NCBI GenBank assembly: GCA_012932295.1
Contig: JAAONU010000002.1
Span: 23,219,770-23,283,769, forward strand
Origin: Cyclina sinensis
Lineage: Eukaryota; Mollusca; Bivalvia; Venerida; Veneridae
Direction of reading: 5' to 3'
DNA: 64,000 nucleotides
Numbering within the stretch: position 1 is the stretch's first letter; each line of letters starts with the position of its first letter. Positions 12,950 through 26,831 of this stretch are shown piece after piece. Made by a program: the position numbers and the translations under genes. The notes below the pieces were generated by a model. It saw only the letters and a program-made list of their open reading frames with translations. It ran no database searches and was not told the DNA's origin.

Positions 12950-13637
12950 ACTTTCCTTATAATAGTAAAGCAGGTTACAATCTCGTGAAATGGATTGAAA
13001 TTACATGTTTCAAATATTCTTTAGAAAGGGTTCACAACGAATTATCTGGTTTTATGCATTTGTTCAGTCACCAGGTAATATTTCTCGTGTAAGGCACAAG
13101 AAAAAACACTGGAAAATTCTTCTGATGCGATGGGTACACAAATATCTTAAACCATACCATTAGACATGTGCGAACATTGATTAAACTAACACGTCTTTTT
13201 GAGATTATTTTGTTCAACGTTTTTCATACAAACGGAAACCTAAAAAAATATTTGTTTTTATCATTTTTAACCATAAAGTTCTTTTCAGTTTCTTTAATAT
13301 CTAGAAAGTAAGTGAACATCAAATCATTCATTTCAAAAACGTAGAAGCCAATTTACTTCCATTGAACGAACACTTAGTGCTGAGATAAGCTTAACAGAGT
13401 ACAAAGAACTACTCAAGTAGCAATTTCTCTCTGTCAGGGTAAGTTACTGAGGAGACAACTTTGCATATCGGTAAACGTTTATTAGACGATTGATATATTA
13501 CAGTACAGTTTTAATATAGAGAATAAAACAAAACGAAAAGTGTTCAAAACCTAAGTCTTACGCAACTTGACTGCACTTCCGCTTAAAGAGATTCCTTTTA
13601 TATGGAAGCCGTCCTGTAGTGTATCATCCATATACCT
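12950..13637. other. Shared intergenic DNA, nothing recognised
   Basis: Co-linear with 28874-29567 and 41159-41855. Homopolymer differences break every frame. No motif or RNA structure stands out. Confidence 0.5.
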
Positions 13638-13826
13638 AATCCTTAACCCATAATGCCTCGCGTCCCCAAAATTAGACATAGACAAATAGTTCAGACCTAG
13701 ATCAGACGCCGCCGCATAAAAAAACTTACTTCCCTAAATAGAGTGAAATCGAAAATTTTTACCAGGAACCCTTTTAATTGAAAATGGACTTGTCCAACTA
13801 AGAAGGATGACAATGGGTTAAGGATT
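13638..13826. mobile_element. Foldback MITE, deleted form (unit 1)
   Basis: Left end AATCCTTAACCCATAATGCC. The right end TGGGTTAAGGATT is its inverse, though the ATGCC part of the right arm has been lost here. No coding capacity. The internal palindrome seen in unit 3 is reduced to one arm (CAGACCTAGATCAGACGCCG). Confidence 0.65.
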
Positions 13827-14041
13827 GTCCTCCCTTGGTTGTATGCATTTAGTATATCTTTTAATTAGACGTCGTTGTGTGTCTTTTCTTCATTTCATAA
13901 TAGAAACATATTCCAGATTATTAATTACTCTGAAGCAGACAGAAAGTTAGGTCATTTCTATAAAAGGCGTACAAATCTAAGCATTGCAGAGCAAACTACG
14001 TGAAGTAACACAGACTTATAACGCTTGACATGAATCTTGAA

Positions 14042-15166
14042 CAAGAAATGTCTTTAAAAAAGACAATCAGCGGAGTTTGTAAAGAACATTTTGATTTATT
14101 TCTAATCCGATTCGTACAAGTTTACATGAAGTTGGAAGGTACCAATGATTTTGTTTTAAGTGGGTTTTACGACCCACCAACACAAATTTAGAAGTGCTCA
14201 GGTGAGCTAATAACACACAAAATAAGAACTGTATTCATTTTATTTGCAAGATCTTTAAATGGAAACCAAACAACATAAAGGTATAAGGTATACTGTAAAA
14301 TTTTGAAAATAAGCGCATGTGCTTATAATAAAATTAGTGGCTGAAATATGCGCTCATTTTCCATATGCGCTTATACTTTAGTGTAAAAGTATGCGCTTAT
14401 TTTCAGTATGCGCTTATACTTTCGGGTACATATGCACTTATTTTCGATATACGCTTATAATGAGACATAAAATTATTAACAAAAATGGGTGTATAAAAAT
14501 GGCAAATATTATAACTCCTATGTTCTAAATATTCATGTAACAATGGTAAAATATGCGCTTATAATAAGGTACTTTATTCGGTACCAGCAGAAATGTGCGC
14601 TTATAAAATAATGCTATTTTCTGGTAAGAAAAACATGCGCCTATGAAAGGAAACACAACTGATTTCCTTAAAAATACATATTAATTTGACAAAAAAGCTA
14701 AGTTTTCATAAAAAATATTTCATTTACTGAAAATAAATTAGTACGCGTATTAATTTGGTCCCTTCAAAATCATCTGTGAAGCCCGCAATATTCCAACATA
14801 TTTTAGGCCAGTAAACAATAACCTATCGTTTGAATCTAGATTAATTTCTTGTTGTTATGCGAACTTTTTGTGGCATTTTAACAATTGGCGGTTTATCACT
14901 ATCGCGTTTAATGTTAAGTTTCATACTTGAGCATCATTAAATGCAGTTTTGCCCTTTTTAAATATTTCAAATAATGGTGCAGATTGGAAGGACATAGCTC
15001 ATAACAATATTTATTGCACTGCCTTATTTTCATTGCGCCACAAAATATCGGCCAATAAAATGCTAGTTTTTAATTTTCCCGCTGAATATTTATGTTTTGG
15101 CGCAGCATTTCATTGGTCTAAGCTTCTGCAAATCTAGGTCAAAATCAATTTTAGACAGCTCCGCTG
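14042..15166. other. 1.1 kb segment found only in unit 1
   Basis: Units 2 and 3 read straight through CTTGAAAAAAATGGCAGAC at this point (about 29964 and 42304). In unit 1 the same flanks are separated by about 1.1 kb. CAGCGGAG at 14069-14076 and CTCCGCTG at 15160-15167 are inverted, which hints at an inserted element, but they are about 27 bp inside the left break. It may equally be a deletion in the ancestor of units 2 and 3. No gene is recognised in it. Confidence 0.7.
14314..14645. repeat. Cluster of ATGCGCTTAT motifs
   Basis: ATGCGCTTAT or one-mismatch versions occur about eight to ten times in roughly 330 bp, mostly direct with one inverted copy near the left edge (AATAAGCGCAT at about 14309). 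Spacing is irregular. It resembles subterminal motif clusters at transposon ends. It lies inside the unit-1-only segment. Confidence 0.7.
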
Positions 15167-17161
15167 AAAAAAATGGCAGACATAATTATAATATGTTGTT
15201 TAAATACTACAGATTGAATGCCTTAATAGAATCTGCAGATGTATTTTTTCACATTTTGTTCTTTAGTGGCACCAACTTCTCTGCGCACTTAAGGGTCGTA
15301 TGTTAAGCCTGATTTAGAATGAGAATATTGTAATAAAATATTTCAAACACTCAATTTCATGCTCCGAGTCGTATATAAATTTCTTTTACAATTTTTTGAC
15401 GTTTAACAGTTCCTCCTTTAATCACATATGTTGACGTAAAGTTCTTCTTGATGCCACATCTTCTGCTTTATCAGATAAACTAAAACTCTCATAATCATCG
15501 CATGTCATCTGTCTCTCTTTGATCCTGGAATTATCAAATCATGCAAGACAATTTCTGAAGAGGACATACGATAATGTATCTAATGTTTTTGTAGTAAATA
15601 CAACTATAAAGTTTCTACATATTATCTCTAATCACGTTCATTTTACTTAGATTGGTTTTCGGTACCATTTTGAACTAGCTGATGGCTCTGTGAAGGTGAA
15701 AGATTTAACACTACGTACGTTTCATATAGCATGAATCTTTTCTCCAAGTATATACAAGAGTCGCGTGCTAGAGTCACGCATGACATGGGTTAATATTACA
15801 TACTGAGGTTTGTTGATGTAAATTTTTACAATCAATTAACTGTTTTTTTTTATATATTTTCCTTCAGAACAAAATCTTACTACGCATGCTTTATATGGGA
15901 CCAGGGTTGTTGACTTACAATCTCTTTGGTTATCTTAATTTTTTTCATCCTTCAACCCTTAGAACTGTCTTGCATAGAAGCATCACTGTCATTGTTCCTG
16001 TTTTTAATGTTCCCTATCTTTGATTTATTAACGCCATTCAGAAATATCGAGCCATACTAAGTAAAATACATTACCAGAGAAAAAAATCTACCAACAAGTT
16101 TTTACCACTCCTTTTATGAAACGTACATGTATAGTTCACCAATAAATTCACACATACATTTACGAAAGATTTACACGACGTTAAGCTTACACCTTCACAC
16201 AGCTCCCCTTTCCGTTGCATCAAACCTATGATTATTATATTTTAGCCTCGACCTAACGCTGCATGTCCCTCAAGCATATATGAGTACTGACGTAAAAAGA
16301 AACACTTGTTGCTTGATGTTAGTTACAAAGATACCAAAGATTTATTTTGATCAAATGATATACTTTTCTAAGATGACATTGACTTAGTCTGCACGGACTC
16401 AAGATGTCATACAGTCTTGCAAGTTTATGGACCGTTTACAGTTTCATGGCTTCCTATTTTTGATTTAGGTTCTGAACTGGTCTGTTGAAGTTAGATGCAA
16501 CCTCTGATGAGTCAGTGTGACAGGCCCCACAGGTACTCATTGTTGGGAGAATTTCGTGAAGTTCACGTTGATTTCATAAAATATATTGTCGCAGAATCTG
16601 GCAAGATGGGCAGACACACCTGTTGTACCGTCAACTGGATACTTTGAGTAATGGATAAACATATTGCCTGAGAATTTAGTCTCCATACTTTTCTTCCGTC
16701 ATTTAACATAAGTCGGTTCTTGAAGTGTGGTACCGCCATACACGATTTAGGACCCTTATCCGAAGCGGTCAAGCTCTACCAGACACACGTCTGTCTCTTA
16801 GAAACCCGTCTTCGACCGTCTGAATGGTGCTACGTGGTTTGCATTCATCCGTGAACAAAACATGCTTCCACTACCTTCTTGGAAAGGTCTTTTGGCATTG
16901 ACGTTCTAGCAAGGCCAGCGTTTAATCCTTTCTCTCGGGTGTTAAAGGTGGACCGATGTAATGTCTGTACGGAGGCGGTTTCTGTCTTCTTTTGAGGTTT
17001 CTCTTACATGTGAGGTGTTTGTACATGAGTGTAGTGACACATTTAATGTCATTTTTTAGGCACTGGAATCCAGAGCACAGATTCTTTTTTAATTTGCAGG
17101 GTTGAATGGCTTTGACATTACTACTGAGGCTTAAATGGCAGAGTTCTACTCAATTCATTTT

Positions 17162-17297
17162 TATGCCCCCGAATGGAGGCATATAGTTTTTGAACTGTCC
17201 GTCTGTCAGTCAGTCTGTAGGTCATTCCGTCCGAAAACTGTAACACTGACCATAACTTCCTAATTAGTAATTGAATATACTTCATACTTGGACATAG
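17162..17297. repeat. Interspersed repeat with ATGCCC..GAGGCATATAG motif (unit 2)
   Basis: Copy of the repeat at 1635-1770, in the last intron of pseudogene B; here the motif reads ATGCCCCCGAATGGAGGCAT. Confidence 0.6.
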
Positions 17298-18343
17298 GCA
17301 TTTCTTTTTCGAGTCAGAAATTTCTTAATGAGCATTCTGATATAAAAAATACTAAGTTTATTGCAAAAATCTGTGTTATATTTCCAGTTATAAGTCTTGT
17401 TATAATTTAGATATGTAGACATGTTCAACAATAAATAAGGTAAAATGCAGATGCTGCGCCCATATTGTGCGAGCTTTACCTCTTTCTTAACATCACAAGA
17501 AGAAGGACAATTGCTTCTACAAGAATACACGTGCTGACTATCACGACGACTACTGTTTCAATTCGTGTCAAATCTGTAACAATTAACAAAAAGGAAATCA
17601 TTATCCAGTCATCTGAAAGAGACATAGAAGAAGAGATAACTCAATGAATCAACATATTTTAATCAATACACATAAGTTAGACGTGGAAGTTAAACAAGTA
17701 GTTATTGCTCTTAAACAATAGGTTAATACAACTATAGCTTTAGTTTCTATTTTACAGAGAATCCTTCTGTTTGTACTATTGCCTGTAAACGCAAGGATGT
17801 ACTCGTCATTTTCTCTAGTCAATACTCCGTGACGTATCACACTTGAATTGAACTCAGCTGAAACAAGTTGGTTTAATTTAGCTGGGGTTAATAACATTCT
17901 TAACACTCAGGATCAGGTCAGTCGGGTAGTATATTTAACATGAGTAGAGTAAGAATCTTATTTTACGTAACAATATGCAGCTTTTCTCACTGTTTCATGG
18001 TTAAAGTCAGTAGCAGGGCTCGAAATATTGCCGTCAATGAGTGTGACGAATAGTTACAACTAATCTCTGATCTTAACCTCTAGACACGGATATGGTTAAT
18101 TCGAAATAACAAACACTACTAAGACTGGTGTTATCTTTGCAGTACTTGTTGTTTATTTGTCAATCTGAGTCGTGGATGGCGTATGTAGAAGTGAAATTTC
18201 TGAAGTAATGACTACAGTTTAAATACGTGCCATCGTCGGATACCCAAAGCCGATCCATTAACATTTATAAGCTGTGGGATTTTCGGACGATATCTAGAGG
18301 TGTGCCAAAGACAGCTATTTCATTGGTTCCCTCACGATTTCTT

Positions 18344-19600
18344 GACGCCGAGAACAGCTGCATTTCTACCCTAGGACTGAGACATAAAGGCAAAGAACGG
18401 CTTCATTTTTACCCTAGGACTAAAACATATACGCAGAGAACAGCTGCATTTCTACCTTAGGACTGAGACATGTACGCCGAGAACAACTGCATTTCAACAT
18501 TTTAACACACATCTATGACGAGAACAGATGCACTTCTGCCCTAATACTAAAACATATACGCCGAGAACACCAGCATTTCTACCTAAGAACTGAGGCATGT
18601 ACCCCGAGAACAGCTGTATTTCTACCTTAAGACTGAGACATGTACGCCGAAAACAGCTGCATTTCTATCTTAGGACTGAGACATGTACGCCGAGAACAGC
18701 TGCATTTCTACCTTAGGACTGTGACATGTACGCCGAGAACAGCTGCATTTCTACCCTAAGACTGAGACATGTACGCCGAGAACAGCTGCATTTCAACATT
18801 ATAACACACATCTAAGACGAAAACAGATGTACTTCTACCCTGGGACTAAAACATATACGCCCAGATCAGCAGCATTTCGACATTAGAATAATTCAGACAG
18901 GTACGCAGATAACAGCTACATTTCAACATTATAACACACATCTAAGACGAGAACAGATGCATTTCTACCCAAGGACTAAAACATATACGCAGCATTTCGA
19001 CAACAGAATAATTAATACCGGTACGCCGATAACAGCTACATTTTGACACATGTACACTAAGAAAAGCAGCATTTCGACACTAGGTCTCAAACATGTAAGC
19101 CGATAACAGCAGCATTTCGACACTAGGTCTCAAACATAAACGCCGAGAACAGCAGCATTTCGACAGTAGGTCTCAAACATGTACACCGAGTACAGCAGCC
19201 TTTCGACACTAGGTCTCAAACATGTACGCCGAAAACAGCAGCCTTTCGACACTAAGTCTCAAACATTTATGCCGAGAACAACAGCATTTCGACACTAGGT
19301 CTCAAACATGTACGCCGAAAACAGCAGCATTTCGACACTAGGATACAGACATGTACGCCGAGAATAGATACAATAAGACACTTAAACTCAGGCATGTACG
19401 CCGAGAGCAGCTGCATCTGAACACTAGGACTCGGACATGTACGCCGAGAGCAGCTGCCTCTGAACACTAAGACTCAGACATGTATGCCGAGAACAGCTGC
19501 AGTTTGACACTAGTACTCAAACATTTACGCCCAAATCAGCAACATTCCACCACTATGACTCGGACATGTACGCCGAGAGCAACTGAATTTTGACATTAGA
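18344..19600. repeat. 43-bp minisatellite in intron 6 of pseudogene B
   Basis: Same repeat family and position as in unit 1, about 29 units. The extra length comes mainly from added units of the ATTTCTACCCTAGGACTGAG type at the left end (about 18380-18990). Confidence 0.9.
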
Positions 19601-22600
19601 ACTTACTGATAGGAAGACTTGCTATGTTGAATTTTTAATCACTAGTTGGAAATTCTGAAAATACAACTACTTCTAAATTTATTAATGTTTACCTTTCTCC
19701 TTGTACAGCGTATGGTGATATATTACGGGACTTCTTATAACATTGGTCCACACTGTTTCATTTTTTTCCAGACTAGTCAGATTATTTGAAAATGGTAACA
19801 TCAATGCTCAGGATGAAAAGCATGAAGTGGAAGTGCCTATCCAAGAATGTTTTACTGACGGACTTGCTGTCACAATATATGTTCCAGCTTGAAAAGAAAA
19901 GCAACAATAACAGTTATACTTTACACAAATATCTGATATTTGTTAACATGGTTTTATAGTTCCTGCATAGGTAAAAATGACGTTTTTTTACATGTACTAA
20001 GGGGAAAAACGTTTTCTTCAAATACCTCTGTTCATGTACAATAAAACGTATTAGAATAAATCAATAAACTGCCTATTTGTGAACAGTGCTTGTTTAATGT
20101 ACGTATGTGAGGAGATAGGTGGTTATTTACATTTATCTAAGACGCGATGCTAGTTTCAGCGCAATGTTCGTTTTGTCGTGAAGACAGAATGGCATTCTGT
20201 TTTCCCTTTCCTGTTCCTCTACCAACCTGACTAAAATAAGTGATTACTGCTGTCATAAAACATTTTCAAGTTTGGTTGAACATATCTAAATTCTAATTTT
20301 TAATTCAACTTTGACATATGTCCAGACATAACTTGACATACCACAAGACAATTTTCATCGTAAATAGATTAACTTACAAAAGTCACATGCAACAGCATTT
20401 GAATCGTTGCAGTTTGCCCCATGAAGACTGATTTCTATCTTGATTGAATTGAAGACATGACATGCTCCTTTCACTGCTTTGCATGTGTACTTTGGCTTGG
20501 TTATGACCAGCTGAAATAAAAGAAAACCATGTCGATTTTACATTACTCTTGTAAAAATTCGCGTTTAAAATCTTTTCAAACATGCATACATTTTATCTTA
20601 TAAATTCTAGCCGTGTCCTAAGAATCTGTCGTACATACAACAGCAGAAATGTTGTTTTGTATTATATCATATGCATTAGTTTAGAAACAACGACATTGAA
20701 ACAACAGCTCATAGTAAACTTTAGTAAATTCATTCACAGATACCAGAACATTGAAAGAAAATTAACATCGTTATTCCAAAAACCTTTTTTTAGATATGAT
20801 ATGTTTAAACATCATCTCCAGTTATTAAGAATGTTTTGTAATTGATCTAAAACATAATTGGGGGCATCTGTGTCATATGTCGTGTACACTTCAAGACTGA
20901 AAACTTTGTTTGTTAAATATAAGTTAGTGCAATTTTTGTATTTGCAAACTAGTATGTGATTTGTTGAGCAAATATTGCCTTATTTCAAACAAAAAAAATA
21001 TCTATTAAAAAAAATAAAAATAAAAAAAAATAAAAGGGCAAGTTAAACGAATATCCACCAGAGAATATCAATAATAACCTCGGTCAATATTTATACCTTC
21101 TGGTTGATATCACACCATATTTTATATTTCAGTTAATAATTGTATAAATGCAGTTTTTTTGCGCCTGTCAATAAATAAGTACTTACAATTGTGTAAATAT
21201 ATGGCTTTGGTTCCCTATTTCCAAGTCGCCATTCATTATCCTTATCTGGTGTATTTCCTTTTTTTCAAGTCATGTATGAGTATTTAAAGATTAACGCAAA
21301 CCACATTGGACAAAATACATAGACTAATTTTTAGCAACTCTATTACAGTTTAAACGTATTATGTTTTCGAGCATTTATCTTAGAAAGAATGGTAGGTTCT
21401 TATACAATGCAAATTCTATATATACGTGTGCATCATTATCAATTTTATAAGCCTAGAACTCCTCTTATTACTATCATTTTTTTGCACTGTGCATTATTAC
21501 TCTGTGGTTTTAAACCACTGTAATACTTGTAATAAACATTGTTGTTGTTACAGTAAAAAAAATAGTGCAATGTAAACAACTGTAATGCGTGAAAAGTATG
21601 CATTTTTGATCTTCCTCTTAAACACTAGCTTTTTCAGTATCACTTACAGAATTTGGAAACTAGCTTCATGAAACTTAATGTTACATGGTTAGAACTATAT
21701 TCTTATTCTATATCCTTGATCACATTTGTATTTGAAAGTGCCAACCTTTTTGCTACAATCTGACTATCGATAACACTGTTTTCATACCGTGGGTGTAAAC
21801 AGACAGGAAACCAGGTCCACCACACGCCACGCCCTGTTGGTACATACATTCACTGCTGCAGGTTGGATTCATGGTTGATGTATCACTTACTGACCAGGGG
21901 TTGACTTGAAAACAAAAACACTGTCAAAACATAAAGATTCTATTTTCTATAAAGTTTCACAATCAATTATGTTCATATTTGTGGTATATTTTGAAACAGA
22001 TTATATTTCTATAAGTATATCGTTTATTTCTTTCTTACAATACAAGTCAGTGAGAGTCGTTGTTTCCATATTATGTTTGATAGATAACATCATTTATGTA
22101 TTAAATTAATATATCATTTTGACAGTTAGTACCTACTTGAATTGATATTTTATTTACTTGTCGCAAATTTTAAGTTAGATCGGTAGTGTGTGCTTATATT
22201 AAAATATATCATGTATTATTAATGCCTCCTTCTTGACATTGTAACACTTGAGAACCATTACCTTCATGTCCATCAGTCCAAAATAGTTTGCGTATCCACA
22301 TTGCCTAAAACATTGACCCGGACTGCCAAAGTCCTCAAAGCCACTTCTGTTGAACTCTTTCTCAAGACAGCCTTTAAAATGCTCAGAAATAATAAAAGTA
22401 TGCATCCACTCTTATAACTCATCTCTGGGGTGCCATTATATTTTATTATTCTACTTTTACACAAGTGCTTCCTAATCATAATATGCTAATGGTGAACTAA
22501 ATAATTTACCTGCTGAATTCACGCTTGATGAAATGTTTGCTTGGATGAGTCCTTATTCAAATGGACATTCAATAAAAATGAAAGCAGTATTGAAACTGTT

Positions 22601-23859
22601 ATAATTATAGTGTTAATTAAAAATGAATGGAAATGAATATCAGACGATTTTCATGAAAATCCAAGACCTAAGAATGTAAGCTTAACAAAAGTTCAAATTG
22701 TTCATTTATATGATAAAAATCAGACATACATGGTTTATTCTTCTGCGTTATATATATATTTTTTGTATTGTATATACTGGAGAAAAAAAAGGTTGCACAA
22801 CCTGCGAATGCATCTTTCTCTAAGTTTCATAGAAGAACAGACACAATACAATCACACCCACCTACATAATTGAAAGATTCCATTTTCTCAAAATACCCGA
22901 CCCAAACGTCTTTTCCGTTCACATCAGGCAGGCTGTCATTATTGACAACATTTTTACCAGAAGTAAACTCAAAAGATGGTGCCCCAACATTGCAAATATT
23001 TTCCATTTCATTCCAAAATGAGACGATTGTCGACAGATAAAAGTGTTCTTCTGCAATAATAGAAAGAATGACACTAAAAGTAAACCACATGTGTAGACAT
23101 GTATAAACTTTGGCTTATTGCATTTAATAAGTTTTAGTATACCTTTTTCCCTCCTAAAATTGTAAATAACACTGAGAGTTTAAACCCGTATCTCTGCATT
23201 TACTCTTTATTTTGTTTTTACATAAAGCATCGCTAGATGTATTAATGTTCTTATATTGTTTTGTTATTACATAGCTCATGTAAATAGATTGAAACATAGA
23301 TAAATTTACCTGACAGCGTAGCAGCAAAGTGCTGATTCACAATGCTAAAATATACTAAAAACTTTATATCTGAATGCATAATTTTCTTTTCTGTTCAAAT
23401 GTTACAACAGAAATAATTTCATCACTTCGATAACACAGTTTTGTAAACAGGAAGAGAAAAGATATAAGGAAGTTGAAAGTACCATTGTTCTCTATTTTTC
23501 ACAAATCTTTCGCCTGGAAGACAAACTACAGAATTACTGATAAAGTTCTGTGTACAACTCTAACAACTTTTTTATCAGAAAGAAAAAAAACACTCTTCTG
23601 GAAGGTGTTTTAATAACAAAAAAAATGAACATATAACAACCAAGTTTCTTAAATTGTTTGAAAGACAAGAAAGTACTTGGAACGAATCCGTAGTGGAGTG
23701 ATAAAGCACATGATATGTATTTCAGGGGTATTAAGTTCAATCACCTACTTATCCACTGACACTATTGTCATTCGGTGAGGCGTTAAACCAAAGTTCCGTG
23801 TATAAGTATTTTACACTTAACACTGGAGAAAACAGATTGTGGCAAAACAGAGTGTGACC

Positions 23860-24950
23860 TGTTCAGTCTTCGAATTTAGACGCCGGACCGAAGGCCCAGC
23901 CCACCAAAATGGCTGACGGTCCAGTAAAAATTACAAATTAGTCCGACTGTCCAGTGAATATTGGTGCTGCTTTTTTTTTTTACTAATTACAGTAAACAAA
24001 GTTGAGAAACAAGTAAAAAGTAGTGTTTTTGAAAATAAAATGAAATTGTTTCTTAAAAATGCATTCTTCTCCATAGAACAGCGATTCGTTAACCCCAACT
24101 ACAACATAACGCATTCGTACTTAGTTTACACATAACCGGTGCTCAGGCTATAATCTCCCTTTCCAGTTTTCGCGATAAATATGATATTTTATTTTAATTA
24201 TTGACCAGGCTATTTATGGTGTAAAGAGAAAAAAGCCAGCCGAAAGAAACACCTTATTTTCATTATTCTGTTTCATGAAATAACTCTGTTTCGGTTTCCT
24301 TTTTTCTTCTTTTTTTATATGCATGTATACATTTTCGGAAAGTGACATCCGATCCATTCCATTACACTCATTTATCGACCATGGTCCATAATGTAGTCGT
24401 ACGGAATATATACCAGGGGTAATCAATGGTGACATGTATATATGGCATTTTCAGAAGTTAGGAAAAAAGTTGAGATAAAAATCTGGTAACAAGTTTAACT
24501 GAACTCACAGTGTCCTGTAAAAGTGAATCAATTATACCAGAGCCTTTTTTCACAGGTTGGGCAATGTGCCCTCCCCTTAAATTTAATTATAAGGGGAAGA
24601 AAAAACTTGATGTAAATTGAATTTTAGGTGAAAATTATGATTTTAAAGAATTTTCCTAAGGGGAAGACGCCTGTAAACGGCGTAGAAGGGGGAATAGCCA
24701 TGAATACTATTATTTTCACTAAACAATACTATTGTTAGGCTATGAAGCAAGTTCAAAGTATAATTAATATTATTTTTAACATTGTGGTGACAAGTTCTAC
24801 TTCAAAACATAGTCTTATTGTTTTGTTCATCCTTATAGCATTGTTCACAGCTATTATTCGGTCCAGTTAAATGTCATTCGGTCCAGTCGGATTATTGCCT
24901 TGGCTGGTCCGAATGTCCAGTGCTTCAAATAGTTATTCGTGAAGACTGTT
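23860..24950. mobile_element. ~1.09 kb inverted-repeat insertion (unit 2)
   Basis: Copy of the element at 8034-9108. Its left end TGTTCAGTCTTCG is slightly longer than in unit 1 and may be closer to the original end. Right end GAAGACTGTT, ACC on both sides. Confidence 0.6.
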
Positions 24951-25089
24951 ACCACTGAATAAGACATATCTTGCGATATCCCCCAAATCCTAACAAATTA
25001 ATACAATGCATGGGGGTCACCGTTAACAACGATAGAGAAGTAAGTAAGACCGTAGTTTATCTCGTCAGAACTCAATGTTCTCTGTCTTG

Positions 25090-25168
25090 CCTAACCTATG
25101 CGTAATCAAACCGGGATCGTCAAAGTTTAACAATCTGATGCTCTACCGATTGAGCTAGCCGGGCCGGC
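25090..25168 (-). repeat. tRNA-like sequence, probable SINE head or tRNA relic (unit 2)
   Basis: Copy of 9243-9325 with a better A-box (AATCGGTAGAGC) and the same defective anticodon region. Confidence 0.55.
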
Positions 25169-26507
25169 TTAAAGAAAAACGTATGTAAATAAATAAATCT
25201 GTGACACGCATGTATGATAATAAATAGTACGCTCTGCGACGTGTTAATTTTTTCTCCGGATCAAAAACGGCAGAGACTAATGGCCGATAAAAAATCTTCG
25301 GACATGACATACGACGTTTACAAATGCATCAGGCCGACTTTAACATGCTGTTTAATTACAAAGTGTGAATTGATTAATGTCATTACAATTTCAACGAATA
25401 AATTTGCTTTGACATGTACAAGTTAAAAATTCTTCATCCGTGAAAACGATTCTGTGTGATTAAAGCCGATGTCTTGAGGGCCTGTTCTGTCTTGAATTAG
25501 TGTTTATGATTGTCGCAAAACACCGGCAGCATTTCAAATTGTAACAACAACAACAATCGAAATAAATCCATTTCAGACAAACCGGCAATAACATGATTAG
25601 ATGCAGACTCGATTGGTAGTTTCGCCGGTACACTTACGCCCAATATGCCTAATTTCAATTTGCTTTTCCATGTATCGTTTTCAATTAAAATGATTTTCAG
25701 ATGAAAAAAAACTTCCATTTTTAACCAGCCAGACAGCGTTGCCAATTACAGCTCCGCACAAACCCCGGTTCACGACAACAAAGATTTGGTGGTGTTTAAC
25801 CTGTAACAAATTGCGTAACCGAGGAATTTACCGAAAAGGCAACTACCAAAACAAACATTCCAAAATAACCAGAATATACACGTGGAAAGTAATTTCGGGA
25901 ATGAATCCTTTCATAAAAGACTAGTAGTTGATTATGCAATGATCTTTAGAGAAGCTGTATGATCTAAACAGGCTGACAGTAGCACACAAAGTGGTAACCA
26001 CATATGCATCAACAGCATACAGACACTCAACTACAATTCAAAAACATGCAAAGTCTCGAGTATATTAACACTAAATCCCACTTAGGGTTATAGTAAATTG
26101 TTAACGTCATCTGAGGCTAAAGAGGTCTTCTTGGGTAAACATCAAACTTGGACCTGATTTTTACTTAATTATATCGAACCAAACACACCCATCAAAACGA
26201 TATGAGCACATGACATTTCAAGGTCAACTGACATAGTCTGTCAACTAATTGCATTTTATTATACTTATGAGAGCTTTTTTTATGGGAAATACACTGTAAT
26301 TAAAAAAAAGTTTAAAAAATGCCACTTTCCTGTTTCATGATGTTACTCTTAGTTCTCAGGTTACAATGATTTACTTAGACTTCATGTGGTCGATGTACTT
26401 TGTGTGGTTTTGAACTTCAAGTTCCATAAATTGCAATCACATTGAAATTCTGGAGAAAAAGTTTGAGAGTTAATATTCAGAAGTTCAAATAATTTTGGCC
26501 ATAATGT

Positions 26508-26831
26508 ATGATAGAAATACAAATTTACTGGTGTATTAAATGTCTACGAGAAACTAGTGATATAAGCAGACATATCTTGGCTGAATGTGATACATATACA
26601 CGCGAACGGACACGCTTTAGTCAGTCCATTGATCAGAAATTTAGCTCTGAAGTATGCAATTATTTTCTTAGAATTAACTCGGAAGCATTCATTCGAGGAC
26701 TCGTTGATTCCAATCTATTGGCTGTCTTTGGTATTAATCCAGAACTCCAAAAGAGCTTCATCAACCTATTTTGTAAATACATTCACGACATAACAATGCA
26801 ATATAAAAATTATAATAATAATAATAAATAA
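26508..26831 (+). mobile_element. LINE 3' end relic with CCHC knuckle (unit 2)
   Basis: Copy of 10661-10996. The frame is open for 107 residues, and the knuckle CIKCLRETSDISRHILAEC is kept. The hairpin is at 26848-26872. Confidence 0.55.

Larger units (their letters stand above)
1..15600. repeat. Tandem segmental duplication, unit 1 (left-truncated)
   Basis: The sequence starting at position 3 (CAACTATAAAGTTTCTAC) recurs at 15601, 30414 and, with two changes, 42758, and co-linear similarity continues between these points. Unit 1 holds gene A (minus strand), a ~1.08 kb inverted-repeat insertion, a tRNA-like sequence, a LINE tail, a Tc1-like relic and a foldback MITE. It alone carries 14042-15166. 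The unit start is arbitrary, since the true duplication breakpoint cannot be seen. Confidence 0.92.
15422..23379 (-). pseudogene. Receptor gene copy B, disrupted
   Basis: All nine exons can be located: 23379-23310, 23050-22862, 22371-22262, 21920-21788, 20510-20378, 19866-19693, 17857-17738, 17573-17480, 15524-15422. Exons 1-4 are open and nearly identical to copies A and C. Exon 5 is 133 bp instead of 132 because of an extra C in the run near 20417-20420 (frameshift). Exon 6 has a TGA where copies A and C have GGA (about 19811). The donor after exon 7 reads CT instead of GT (17736-17737). Exon 9 lacks 14 bp relative to copy C, which shifts frame and removes the YVNI motif. The gene could at best yield a truncated secreted product containing the first lectin-like and WSC-like modules. 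Several independent lesions make sequencing error an unlikely explanation for all of them. Confidence 0.85.
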
